Shown here piece by piece: positions 36,001 to 45,466 of a stretch of 64,000 bases of DNA. A model generated the notes under the pieces. It did not search any database. It was not told where the DNA came from and saw only the letters and a program-made list of their open reading frames with translations. The stretch's first letter is position 1; each line of letters opens with the position of its first letter. Where the stretch lies: contig NC_003283.11 in assembly GCF_000002985.6 (NCBI RefSeq), positions 1 to 64,000 on the forward strand, given 5' to 3'. Both the position numbers and the translations under genes were made by a program. Source of the DNA: Caenorhabditis elegans. Lineage: Eukaryota > Nematoda > Chromadorea > Rhabditida > Rhabditidae.

Positions 36001-39000
36001 AAATTTCCGGCAAATCGACAATTTGCCGAATTCGCCCACGAAAAAATTGTGCCGAACTGCGATTGCCGCCCACCCCTGCTATGAACTCTAAGGAAATTTA
36101 AGTCTAAAAAATTTCAGCCAACAACCTGCACTTCCACATGTCCTCATTTTCTGAGTCAACCGGTCTCGGCTACCTAAAACAATCGGCGCCGGAATTTGTG
36201 AACTACAACAAACGACAATCGAGTAGAATTTATCCGAAAGGAGCCAGAGTTGATTCTTCCAATTTTTTGCCGCAAATTTTCTGGAACGCCGGATGTCAAA
36301 TGGTGTCGCTCAACTTTCAAACTCCCGATGTCTACATGCAATTGAACATGGGAAAATTCGAGTACAACGGTGGCTCGGGGTATCTGCTAAAACCAGATTT
36401 CCTCCGAAGACCCGACAGAACATTCGACCCATTTTCCGAGAGCCCGGTGGACGGAGTGATTGCAGCACATTGTAGTGTTCGTGTCATCTCGGGTCAATTC
36501 CTATCGGATCGCAAAATCGGGACATACGTTGAGGTGGAAATGTACGGACTACCTACTGACACTATTCGTAAGGAGCACAAGACGAAGGTAATACCCGGGA
36601 ACGGACTGAATCCAGTTTACAACGAGGATCCGTTTGTCTTCCGAAAAGTTGTGCTCCCCGAGCTCGCCGTGCTCCGGTTCGCCGTCTACGATGAGAACGG
36701 CAAGCAGCTGGGTCAGCGGATTCTTCCGCTGGATGGGCTTCAGGCAGGATATCGGCATATTTCGCTGAGGTCTGACACGAATCAGAGCTTCATTCTGTCA
36801 CCTGTGCTCTTTGTGCAAATTGTGATCAAGACTTATGTGCCGGATGAGCTCAGTGGTAAGTGAGAGCACAAAAGTTTAAAGTTAAATTCATTTAACTTGT
36901 ATATATCCTTTTTTCAGGCCTCGTCGATGCTCTCGCCGACCCACGAGCATTCCTCTCGGAGCAGAAAAAAAGGCAGGAAGCCCTGGCTCACATGGGTGTT
37001 GACGATAGTGATATTCCTGATGTGCCCAACACCAGGAATATGGCTCTCCGACACGTGAAACAACCTCCAAGGCAGAACGGATCGTCAGCTGATCTGCTGG
37101 CAAACAACGGCCAAACTGGGTCGGCTAGGGGTGATCAGACCAGCTCGATGGCTTCAAGTACTATTCGGTCACCCAACGAACAACCGCAGCCAGTGGCTGT
37201 GGATAAATTTAAGGTTAGTTAGTGGGTGGCAGAAACAGATAGCAGCCGATATTATGTTAGTCCTGCAATATATCGGCTGCTGTTTCAAAGAAGGAGTCGC
37301 CATTTTTCGGGTTGGTCCTGTTATGTGTCGTTTGCTACATTGAAGTACTTCAAAAGAGCAGCGGACACTATGCGGGTTAGTCCTGGAACATGTCGACTGT
37401 CAATTAGAAGTGGCAGCTGACATCTTACGGGAGAGTCCTGTGATGAGTCGGCTGCCAATTTGTGTGGCAGCGGACATTATGGGCCTTTGTTTTCTGCTAC
37501 TCCAAAAATCGTTAACAAAGTTCTGCAATACGTCGGCTGCCATTTAAAAGTGGCAGCTGACATTTAACGAGTTAGTCCAGCAATCTGACGACAGCGATTT
37601 CGATGTAGCAGCCGACATATTGTGGGTTAATTCGGCAATGTGTCGGGTGCCATTTCATAGTGGCAGCTGACATTTCACGGGTCAGTTCTTCGATTTATCG
37701 AATATTACTATCAAGTAGTGGCCGGCATTTTTGCTGCTATTCCTAAAAATGCGTAAACTAGGGTCTTGCAATATGTCGGCTGCCAAATCAAAGTAGCAGC
37801 CGACCATCCGCGTTTTCACTACAAAAACATATCAAAACTTTTCTCTAAGACCCTGGCCAAACTGACTCGAACATTTACTCGAAAGTCGGCGTCCGCTTCG
37901 CCAGCCCACCCAAAAATCGGGATCGGTCACCCACCGGCTGGCTCAGCTCCGAAACCTTCAACATCAGTCGGGGCACCCGAACGGCTTCAGGTTACCCCAC
38001 CTAGAACTCCCTCTTTCTCAACTTTTTTTTTCAAATGAATATGATCCTCCTGCAAGTCTCGTGAATGATCTTATAGATATCCAGTTTTTTAAACTTTCCA
38101 ATTTCTTGTGATTTTAAAAACCGAGTAAATTTTTCAGGTTGACCCAATCGAAGTTGACGATTTACGACGAGACAAAGCTTTTGCAAAATTGCTCAAGAGA
38201 TTTCAAAAAGAGTTGGATGATCTCAGGAAGAAACATCAGAAGCAGAGGGATAGCATTCAAAAACAGCAGGTTGGTTATGTGAAAAGTTAGGTAGTAATAC
38301 AGTGGGAAGGGTCGAATCTAGTAAAATAGAATTTCGAAAAAAAAATTCCAAGCCAACTCCAGGGCTGTTATCAAAAAAATGTGTTCAAGAAACAAAAAAA
38401 AACTTGAAGTTTGAACCAAAAAACACATTATTCAAAAAATTTAATTATTAAACTTTTTTTTTACCAATTGCAAGACTAAAAATTTTTAATACACTTCTTT
38501 TGCAATTTTTTGCAATACTAAACAACGTGTGATTGTGAAATCTTTGCTTAGGTTTAGGCTTAAGCTTATGCTTAGGCTTGGGATTAGGCTTAGGCTTAGA
38601 ACTAGCCCGAATAAACGCCCGAAAAATAACCAAAAAAGAAAAAAGTTTAAAAAAATAATGAAATAAAATTTGACGGGGTTGGAGAGTTTAATTATTTTTC
38701 AAAAATTTCAAAACATTTTGAACTATTCAAAAACCTAAATTTTCAACTTTAAGTCGGTAACTGTACTTAAAAATTTAATTTTCTTACTAGATTCGACCGA
38801 AAATTCCAATTTCATCTAGATGCTTCTTGCTTATTATTTTTCACCTCCCCCGTTCAAAAATCAATCAATAATCTATTTCACTAATTTTCCTTTCCTTTGT
38901 CAGCTTTGGCAGACTTTTAATCCTTCAAGCTATATTTTAGAAAATGCTTCAAAAAAATTTAACAGTTTCCTAATCTCGATCATTATTTAGCCGGCTCGCC

Positions 39001-42000
39001 GCCGTAATTCGTCCATAGCGTGGATCGTAAGTTTATTGTGTTGATTTCTTGAAAAAAAATGTACAAAAAATCATTACTGATTTTTTTTGGATAAATAAAA
39101 TTAAATGTCACCGCTGTGCTCGAAACTCAACCTCTACCTCATGTCTTCTTGGGCCCCTAATTTTTTTTTTTGAAAACTGATTTTCAGTCAAAATATCGCT
39201 TACTTTGAGTTTCATTTCCAAATTGTGTTCTTAATTTTTATCTTAAATTTATTGTCTACTTCGAAATAAAAATGTCCGTTCCGTGTCCTCCAATGTTCCG
39301 ATCCCCATATCGCTTTATGTGCTATTTTATGGATACACGAGTAATCAGCGTGTCCCCTTATTTTGTTGACCTCTGAAGCCGTGACAATACGTGGATTCTG
39401 AAATTTTTTAAATTCTGACGTCACAGATTTTTATGCGGTGCATTTTCTATTGAAAAAATTACCGCCACGTCAGAGCATCAAAACCACGTGGTGCCCTATT
39501 TTTCTGATAGTGAGGTCAATCTCGGATGGGACAACCTGATTACCCGTGTGGCTAACAATAATTTATCGATTTTTTTCGCAACGGTTTTCTAAACTTCGCC
39601 AATAACTCAGTTACAATCAATTAAAGATTACAAAAAACACTTATTTAGTAACTTAAAAAACATTTCACGTAGGCGTTGCCTACCTGCCTTTAAGGTAACC
39701 TACGCCTGCCTATGCCTACATGCCTACTGCCTTTTTAACAATCCCAAAAAAATCAAAATGCAAAATCGCAGTTTCCGGCAACTATGATGAAGTCTTTTTT
39801 GCAGGATTTTAAAGTTTTCCAAAAATATCGCTTGCCGGAAGTTTCGAATATCGAACATGGCCAAAATTTCCAAAAATTCTAAAAACCGGCAATTTCCAAA
39901 ATTGCCAATCGCCAGAATTTTTTTGAAAACCGGCAATTGCCAAAACTTTCAAAATTGACGGAAATTTTAAGGACCGGAAAAATTTTAGATTAAAAAAAAT
40001 TGAAAAATCATTTATAAAATTGATTCGCAGTTGTCCACGAATAGCACACGGCGGCCGACGCGCCGCAAGTTTGTAAACCCCGACTCTTTTTCTGCGCGGC
40101 ATTGCAGAATTATCAGCTCGATCGTTTGCTTGAGTAAAGTAGGTACGTAGGCAGGCAGGCACAAGGTAGGTTGGTGGTCACAGTTAGGCACACAGGTTCA
40201 GGCGTTTTTCCTAATTTTGAAAATTGAACAACCACAAATTCTGAGAGTTTTGATATCGAATTTACTAAAATTATGGTTAATACGGGCAAATGAGCAGCCG
40301 ACAAAATTTGAGTTTTGAAATTTTGAGTTTACAAAACATACTGACATGATTGCCTTAACAGCCCTCATCTAAAACTTGTTTTTTTTTTGTGAAAACTGCA
40401 TTTTCCCCCAATTTTCTTCAAAATTTTTCACCTCTGAACTTGTTTTATCTCAGCAAACCAACGTCGACAAGCTCATCACAAATAACCGACGTTCCACGAA
40501 AAAAGAAAAAGGCTCAAGGAGATCCCTGACGGCTTCAGTATCATCTGGATGTGGAAGTGCATCTGGAACTGTGACTGTCAGTGTTTGCAGTCCTTCTGGC
40601 GCGAGTTGCAGTGGGTACTCCACTGGGGGTCCTTCGACACCGGTGGCATGTAACTCTGATGGTACCGGGTCTCCAGCGACTATTGGAAGTCCAGTGCCAC
40701 AAGATTTGGTCAATAATGATAGGGTGAGTTTTTATAGCGGAGGAATAAAAATGCATAGGAAAAATTCAAAAAAAAATTAAATTTCAAAAAATTTCATAAC
40801 ACTTTTGGATTTTTTTTTACTTTAAAAAAATTAATTAGTCTAACATGACGAAAGACTAATTATAATCAAACACTGTACAAATTTTTCAAATTTTTCAAAA
40901 TTTTTATGTTTAAATAAAAATAATATAAACATAATTAAAATATAGAAGTCGTAGAAAAAAATTTTTTTGGTCGACTTCTAAAATTAGGATCGGTAAAAAA
41001 CGGTGAGTTTTCACTGTAAATAAAAATAATTTAAAAATTTTTTGATAAGGTTTACTATGATATATTTGGACATTTTAGCACTATGGCACGTGGTATCAGA
41101 GTGTCTCATTTTGGCTTAATCTACGTCGATCTACAAAAAATGCGGGGAACAGACGCAGAGTTCTCAACTGATTTCGTATCGTTAAAAACGTGCTGACGTC
41201 ACATATTTTTAGGCGAAATATTTCCGCATTGTTTGTAGATCAAACCGTGATGGGACAGCGGAATTGACATTAACCTATTCAAATAAGAATTTTACGTTCA
41301 AAAACGATTCAAACTTAGCGGAATTTCAATATCCAAAGTTTTGAAAAATGCCAAAAACATACAAAATTTTATTTTTATTGACTCAAAAATACTGTTGATA
41401 TTTTCAAAATTTTTGCTGGAATTTTTATGAAATGTATACTTTGATAATTGTCTATTGAAAAATAAGTTCTGCAAACTTTGAAAAAATCTGAGACAAAAAA
41501 ATGTTTGAAAAATTAGAAAAATTGATTGATTTTTTTTTGAAATCACAAAAAGGTACAAAAACAGCTACACACTCAAAACTTGATTTTAGAAATTTTTGAG
41601 GGATTTAAAAATGTTAGCATATTTTAATTTTTAAATTTTTTCTGAATTTTTTTGGTCCTGAATTTAAAGTCACGACAGTTTTTGGACCGAAGTACTTTTT
41701 TACAATACGTTAAAAATATATATTCTAGGTCCGATCTCTCGTGAACACTCAAACCGGAGAATGGTCCGCTATGGTCCGTAGACATGACGAGGAAGAGTTT
41801 GAGCTGAAAAAAGTACAGCTCAAAGAGCAATTCGATCTGCTAAGGTGAGTAGAAAAGAGATTCGAAAATTGACAACACATTTTGCTCGCTTTTTAGATGA
41901 TTTCTGAATGTTTCAAGCATAATACTGTTAGTTTTAAGAAAATTACATTATCTGAAACAGAAAAAATTTCATCGAAAAAAGAGCAAAAATAGCAAGAGCC

Positions 42001-43170
42001 TCTAGTAGTCACAGACAAATTTAACTTATTTTTTTCCAGAAAACTCATGAGTGAAGCTCAAAAGAACCAAATGTTGGCTCTGAAGCTCCGGTTAGAAGCC
42101 GAAGGGAAAGATCTAAAGCAGACGCAGACGAAAAAAAGCATGGAAGATGCGAAAGTTATTCAATTGGTAGGAAACTGGCACTATAAAAATTTAAATAATT
42201 AATTTTTTTGCAGGACAAAGGTATTAAGACCAAGGCAGAACGTGATCGTCGTGTCAAGGAACTCAACGAGAAGAACCTGAAAATGTTTGTGGAGGAGAGG
42301 AAGAGATTAGCCATGAAGTGAGTTTTTGGGGATTTGATCTACATAACAGAAAAAGCCGAGTTAGCGCAAAAAACATTGGAAAATTAAAAAATAAATAAAG
42401 TGGACGATAGATATTTTATTAATTTTGGCTCGAAAAATAATTTGAAGCAAAACTTGAAGTATTGAACATTTATTGAATTTCGTTAAAATTTTAATTTTAA
42501 AAAAATTGGAGCAAATATTTGGAGCAACATCTGAATATTTTAAGCCTAATCCTAAACCTAAATATTATTTTTTTTTCTATTTAATTTTTTACTAAAAGTT
42601 ATATTTTAATTTTTTTTTTTAATAAATTATATTTTCAGAAAAATACGAGAAATTGAAACTTGATTTTTTTGGCGAAAAATTCAAATTTCAGTGTTTTTAT
42701 ATTTTGGCGAGAAATTAAATTTCGGTACACATTTCGAATATTTCTTTTTTCAATTTTTTCAAAGCGAAATCTGCTTCAAATTTTCAAATTTTGGCTCAAT
42801 TTTAAAGTCAATTTTTCAAATTTTCTGGCCGGATACTAAATTTTATTATTAAATTTTTTAAAAAAAGTGGCGCGAAATTGAAGTAATAACTTTTACAAAA
42901 ATTCTTAGACCAAGTGGAAATTTTTATTAAAAACTAAATTTTTTTTATTTGGAGAGAAATTTTAGTTTTCAATTTTTCAAAAAAAAATATTTGCAGCAAT
43001 TTTAATTTTTTTTTTCAAATTTCAGAGCCCAAAAGCACGAAGAGCAACTCACAAAACGACATCTCGACCAGCTCGAGCAACTAGACAAGGATTTCCATAA
43101 GGCCTTGGATGCGGAGGTCGGCAACTACAAAGAAGAGCAACTGGCTGCTCAACCGACTTCTGTCGTTTGA
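21007..43170 (+). CDS. egl-8: Phospholipase C-beta EGL-8
   Basis: Modelled exons: 21007-21090, 22495-22856, 23159-23294, 23562-23645, 23793-23896, 24788-25259, 25965-26129, 26194-26380, 28382-28699, 29339-29515, 30200-30297, 31340-31582, 35015-35156, 36118-36855, 36918-37213, 37850-37990, 38138-38269, 40454-40723, 41729-41844, 42040-42166, 42214-42317, 43026-43170. They sum to 4641 nt, 1546 residues, with all phases agreeing. Domains: PH-like about 10-150, EF-hand region about 150-310, PLC X about 330-470 (SSHNTY with H355/N356 and second His H403), a long acidic Ser/Thr linker about 470-810, PLC Y about 815-940, C2 about 965-1090. A Lys/Glu/Gln coiled-coil tail (about 1255-1535) typical of Gq-binding PLC-beta ends in TSVV, a possible PDZ ligand. 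Family role: hydrolyses PIP2 to DAG and IP3 downstream of Gq/EGL-30, promoting neurotransmitter release. Introns are repeat-loaded; several splice choices look alternative. Confidence 0.95.
22969..23112 (+). repeat. 21-bp GGTGTCGGCTGC array in egl-8 intron 2
   Basis: Six or more approximate copies of a 21-bp unit GGTGTCGGCTGCTACCCATGA, slightly diverged (e.g. AAATATTGACTG). Because 21 is a multiple of three, it reads as an Ala-Ala-Thr-His-type peptide repeat, but the array lies between well-defined exons and is intronic. Confidence 0.85.
25300..25415 (+). repeat. Purine-rich AACAAAC / GGCAGGCAGG microsatellite in egl-8 intron 6
   Basis: Imperfect AAACAAAC and GGCAGGCAGGGAGGAAGGGAGG units run over about 115 bp, and related GGCAGGTAGGCAGG units reappear at about 25638-25667. 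Confidence 0.75.
25666..25840. repeat. Palindromic CACGTGGTGTCAG element, copy D, in egl-8 intron 6
   Basis: It begins CACGTGGTGTCAGGCTGTTCC and ends GGGACATTCTGACACCACGTG, a clean inverted pair. The interior has CGGTTTGATCTAC and TAGATCAAACCG arms. It is inserted between two GGCAGGTAGG-like stretches, so it may interrupt an older microsatellite. Confidence 0.8.
26630..26716 (+). repeat. 21-bp GGTGTCGGCTGC array in egl-8 intron 8 (first)
   Basis: About four units: GAGGTGTCGGCTGCCGCCCAT, GAGGGGTCGGCTGCAACTCAT, CTGGTGTCTGCGGTCGCCCAT and a decayed fourth (GAGGTGTCGGATACAACTCAC). It lies inside the 2-kb intron between 26380 and 28382. Confidence 0.8.
27722..27870 (+). repeat. 21-bp GGTGTCGGCTGC array in egl-8 intron 8 (second)
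   Basis: It begins with inverted TGCAGCCGACATCTCATGGG, then continues with direct CAGGTGTCGGCTGCAACTTG and GAGGTGTCGGCTGCCACCGA units. Both orientations occur in about 150 bp. Confidence 0.8.
29023..29122 (+). repeat. 21-bp GGTGTCGGCTGC array in egl-8 intron 9
   Basis: Five units of GAGGTGTCGGCTGCTACC-type sequence in tandem with single-base differences (GAGGTTTTGGCTGCC, GAGGTGCCGGCTGC). Confidence 0.85.
29870..30115 (+). repeat. 21-bp GGTGTCGGCTGC array in egl-8 intron 10
   Basis: The longest array: about eleven units of AAGGTGTCGGCTGCAACCCAC with small changes (GAATTTTCGGCAGCAACCCAC). It gives apparent open frames on both strands, which are artefacts of a 21-bp period. Confidence 0.9.
30797..31012 (+). 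repeat. 21-bp GGTGTCGGCTGC array in egl-8 intron 11
   Basis: About ten units alternating CATGAGGTGTCGGCTGCTACC and CTATTGGGTGTCGGCTGC variants, with a higher-order two-unit pattern (CCTATTGGGT then CCCATAAGGT). A lone extra unit lies at about 31162-31180. Confidence 0.85.
31583..31594 (+). other. Possible alternative egl-8 terminus by read-through of the exon 12 donor
   Basis: After AAG at 31580-31582 the frame continues GTG GTT AAA TGA. If the poor GTGGTT donor is not used, the protein would end after Lys-Lys-Lys-Val-Val-Lys at about residue 813. It would keep PH, EF and X but lose Y, C2 and the tail. No poly(A) signal was identified nearby, so use of this end is speculative. Confidence 0.3.
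31904..32516. mobile_element. 613-bp foldback element, CAAGGGAAG termini, in egl-8 intron 12
   Basis: Left arm starts ACAAGGGAAGTCTTTCAACT and the right arm ends AGTTGAAAGACTTCCCTTGT. Arms of about 260 bp are nearly identical and separated by a further AAAATTTC inverted core near 32160-32275. Left flank is TA and right flank TTA, compatible with TA target duplication. There is no coding capacity. Partial relatives lie at 57787-58260 and 62130-62215/62715-62800. Confidence 0.8.
32712..32907. repeat. Short foldback repeat in egl-8 intron 12
   Basis: GGAAAATGGAAGAAATAAAC..AAAAAGTAATTGAAAATG is mirrored by CATTTTCAATTACTTTTCAAC..GTTTATTTCTTCCCTTTTCC around a centre containing TTCCGACGACAACAAG. 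Confidence 0.65.
35695..36076. mobile_element. Complete GGGTGGGCAGCAAAC foldback element in egl-8 intron 13
   Basis: It starts GGGTGGGCAGCAAACGATT and ends with ATTGCCGCCCACCCC, an imperfect inverted terminus. Both subterminal regions carry TTCCGGCAAATTGCCGATTT-type motifs. About 380 bp with no transposase, so non-autonomous. It ends only 41 bases before the Y/C2-encoding exon at 36118. Confidence 0.75.
37226..37805. repeat. Mixed-orientation GCAGCCGAC/GTCGGCTGC repeats in egl-8 intron 15
   Basis: Alternating motifs AGCAGCCGATATTATG, TATCGGCTGCTGTTTC, GTGGCAGCTGACAT and GTCGGCTGCCATTT occur every 30-60 bp over about 580 bp, most of the intron. It differs from other arrays by alternating orientation, so local hairpins would form in the transcript. 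Confidence 0.75.
38547..38600 (+). repeat. Telomere-like TTAGGC repeats in egl-8 intron 17
   Basis: About nine degenerate hexamers (GCTTAGGTTTAGGCTTAAGC...GATTAGGCTTAGGCTTAG) in the G-rich orientation, as at 16061. Confidence 0.8.
38991..39026 (+). other. Candidate 36-nt in-frame microexon of egl-8
   Basis: Between exons 17 and 18 lies ATTATTTAG, then 36 bases, then GTAAGTTT, a near-consensus acceptor and a perfect donor. The 36 bases have no stop in phase 0, matching both neighbouring exons, and encode [12 protein letters not shown]. RRNS resembles a basophilic kinase site. It was left out of the main model because inclusion is optional. Confidence 0.45.
41087..41261. repeat. Palindromic CACGTGGT element, copy E, in egl-8 intron 18
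   Basis: It starts GCACGTGGTATCAGAGTGTC, contains CTACAAAAAATGCGGGGA and the counter-arm TTGTTTGTAGATCAAACCG, and ends GATGGGACAGC. Its right terminus has lost the CCACGTG. Confidence 0.65.
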
Positions 43171-45466
43171 TTTAAGATTCATGCCAACAACTTTTTAAAC
43201 ATTCCTCCCAGTAAAACACTTCTACGAAACGTGTCAGTAGGCGAGCACTTGCATTATCGATTTTTTTTACTTTAGATTATCGATATTTTCCAGGAAAAAT
43301 CGATAAATCAATAGCATTTTTTTCAAAAGAGTATCTTATTCAATTATTAAATAGAAAAACCCCATGAACAAACAAACAGACAAACAAAATGCTTAATTAT
43401 CAGATTCCCACTCCCGATTCCGTTCCATCCAAATGTTTCATTCCTTTCCTCACAATTTTTGGGTATTATTTTTTTTCAGAAATTCAGATTAGTGGTATTT
43501 TTTATATATTTTATCTGTTCTCCCCATCCCGTTCCGCGTCTTGAAAAAAATTTCACGAAGTTCCGCAAATTCTCTCTCTCTATTGCCACTATCTCTTCGT
43601 GTCCTTTTCCCCTGCGATTCTGGTATTTTTTGAAAGTTTCCTAATTTTTTTTGATTTGAAAATGAAAAAAGTTTTAATGAAAATTATATATTTGAGTGTT
43701 AGAATTTTTATTTTCCATATTTTTAAACGATATTTTTAAACACTCAGTGGGCTGCCAATATCTTAAAATTTCAGGCTTTCAAAGAACTTTCAGTTTCAGA
43801 TTTTAAAATTTTCAGGGTATTCAGAAGTTCATCTTTTAGAATTGTTTGAAAACTTTCTTCTCGGAGTTAATGTTGAAGTTTCTTGGTTTCAGATTTTTAG
43901 ATTTTTTTGGAGTTCGGAAATTTTATTTTCAGATATTTTTGTATTTTTTAGAAGCTTTAAATTTTTAAAAATTTTATATTTAAGGCTTAGGCTTTGGCTC
44001 AGGTTTAGGTTTACAAGGCGTTATATTGTTAGGCGTTATCCAACTACTAAATTTATAGTAAGTTTTTTTTTATAGTACTAAATTTATGAACCATATTTCC
44101 TGTCAAAATTTTGATTTCGAAATGAAGTATAATACACAAACGGTATATCCTTATCAGTGCTGATCTTTTGAGTTTTCTCCCATAAAATTGTTCAGTTATA
44201 AGCTTAATTTCATTTTTACAAGCTGTGCAGTTCTTATCAACCTACGTACAACTCGCTTACCCGCTTATTTTATGACGAAGATCTACGTACAAAAATTGTG
44301 AATTTTTGATTTTTGCACACATCAAGAACATATGACATTTCGGTTGAACAAAAAATAAATTTTGAAAATATACATTTTTTGAGGAGTAAAATCGATTTGG
44401 GATGACTTTGATTATAGAAAATTGACCAACCAATTATATTTCTGAGGAACATTTTTATTATGTTATAAATTCTCAATTTTTTTTTAATTGACGAAAATGA
44501 TTTGTAACATTGTTTTATGAAATTTATTTCGCGGGAAAAGCCTGAAAACTTGGCAAACGATTTTTCGAATTTTAAAACAAAAAATAATTTTTTTCAATTC
44601 AAAAAATTCAATCTGAAATGTCAAACCTAGAGTATTTATCTGCGTGGGAATTAAAAAAAATTATAACAAAATTTCAAAAGTTCTTTTTTTAACGTTTAGA
44701 TTTGGTATATTGAGACTGTCTTCTGCCATTTAAGAAAAAAAAAACTCGCAGACGTTTTTCCATCTTAAATTTTTTGTCAAAATTCCAGTAAAAATTCCAC
44801 ATTGTTTCCAGTTTAAAGGGGGTGTAGTTAAACTTTTTATTGTTTTATTTCACTCACAATTGTCTGAAAACACCAAATTTCATAATGAAACTTTTTGAAA
44901 ACTTCCCAATGGACAAAAAGATTGCGTAAAATATTTTAGAAAATCTATTAGTTCATCAACTTTAAAATACCTAAATCGAGTTGAAAACGCAAGCTAAAAT
45001 GTTTCCAGCAGCTGCAACATTGGCAAGTCGGTCAAATGTTAAAGTATAACTAATTATAGGTTATTTTTGAGCCGTTATAACTTTTCTTTTAAGAAGTTTT
45101 CAAGAAGTTTCATCATGAAATTCAATGTTTTCAGACAATTTTGAGTATAATAAAACAATTAAAAAAAAACTACACCACCTTTAAAGCAAAACCTTGACTT
45201 TTTGAAACTAAAAAGTTCAATTTTTTATATTATTAATTCATTTTCATTTTTTTTTTCTTAAACTTTTTGAAAGTCATAAAAATCTCCACCATTTACTACA
45301 CATTTTATCATACATAATCATGAATTAAAAATTTCGAAATTTCTTTATGGAAAAAGTGAGTCAAACTCGATAGAAACCCCTATGGAGCCAAAGATAACGC
45401 CCTTAATTTTCCTTTAAAATGAGGCTCTTGGAACTGATAGAGTAGTTGACGGAAGAAGACGCAATA
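43171..45466. other. Intergenic region between egl-8 and the first LITAF-like gene
   Basis: AT-rich. It contains a small telomere-like patch at about 43983-44012, a foldback at 44812-45185 and no supported exon. A clear egl-8 AATAAA was not found close to the stop. Confidence 0.6.
44812..45185. repeat. 374-bp foldback element with TTTAAAG...CTTTAAA ends
   Basis: Left arm TTTAAAGGGGGTGTAGTTAAAC..TTGTCTGAAAACACCAAATTTC and right arm in inverse, ending CTACACCACCTTTAAA. Similar half-elements occur at about 21343-21560 and 61090-61430, the latter ending CTACGCCACCTTTAAA. Confidence 0.7.
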
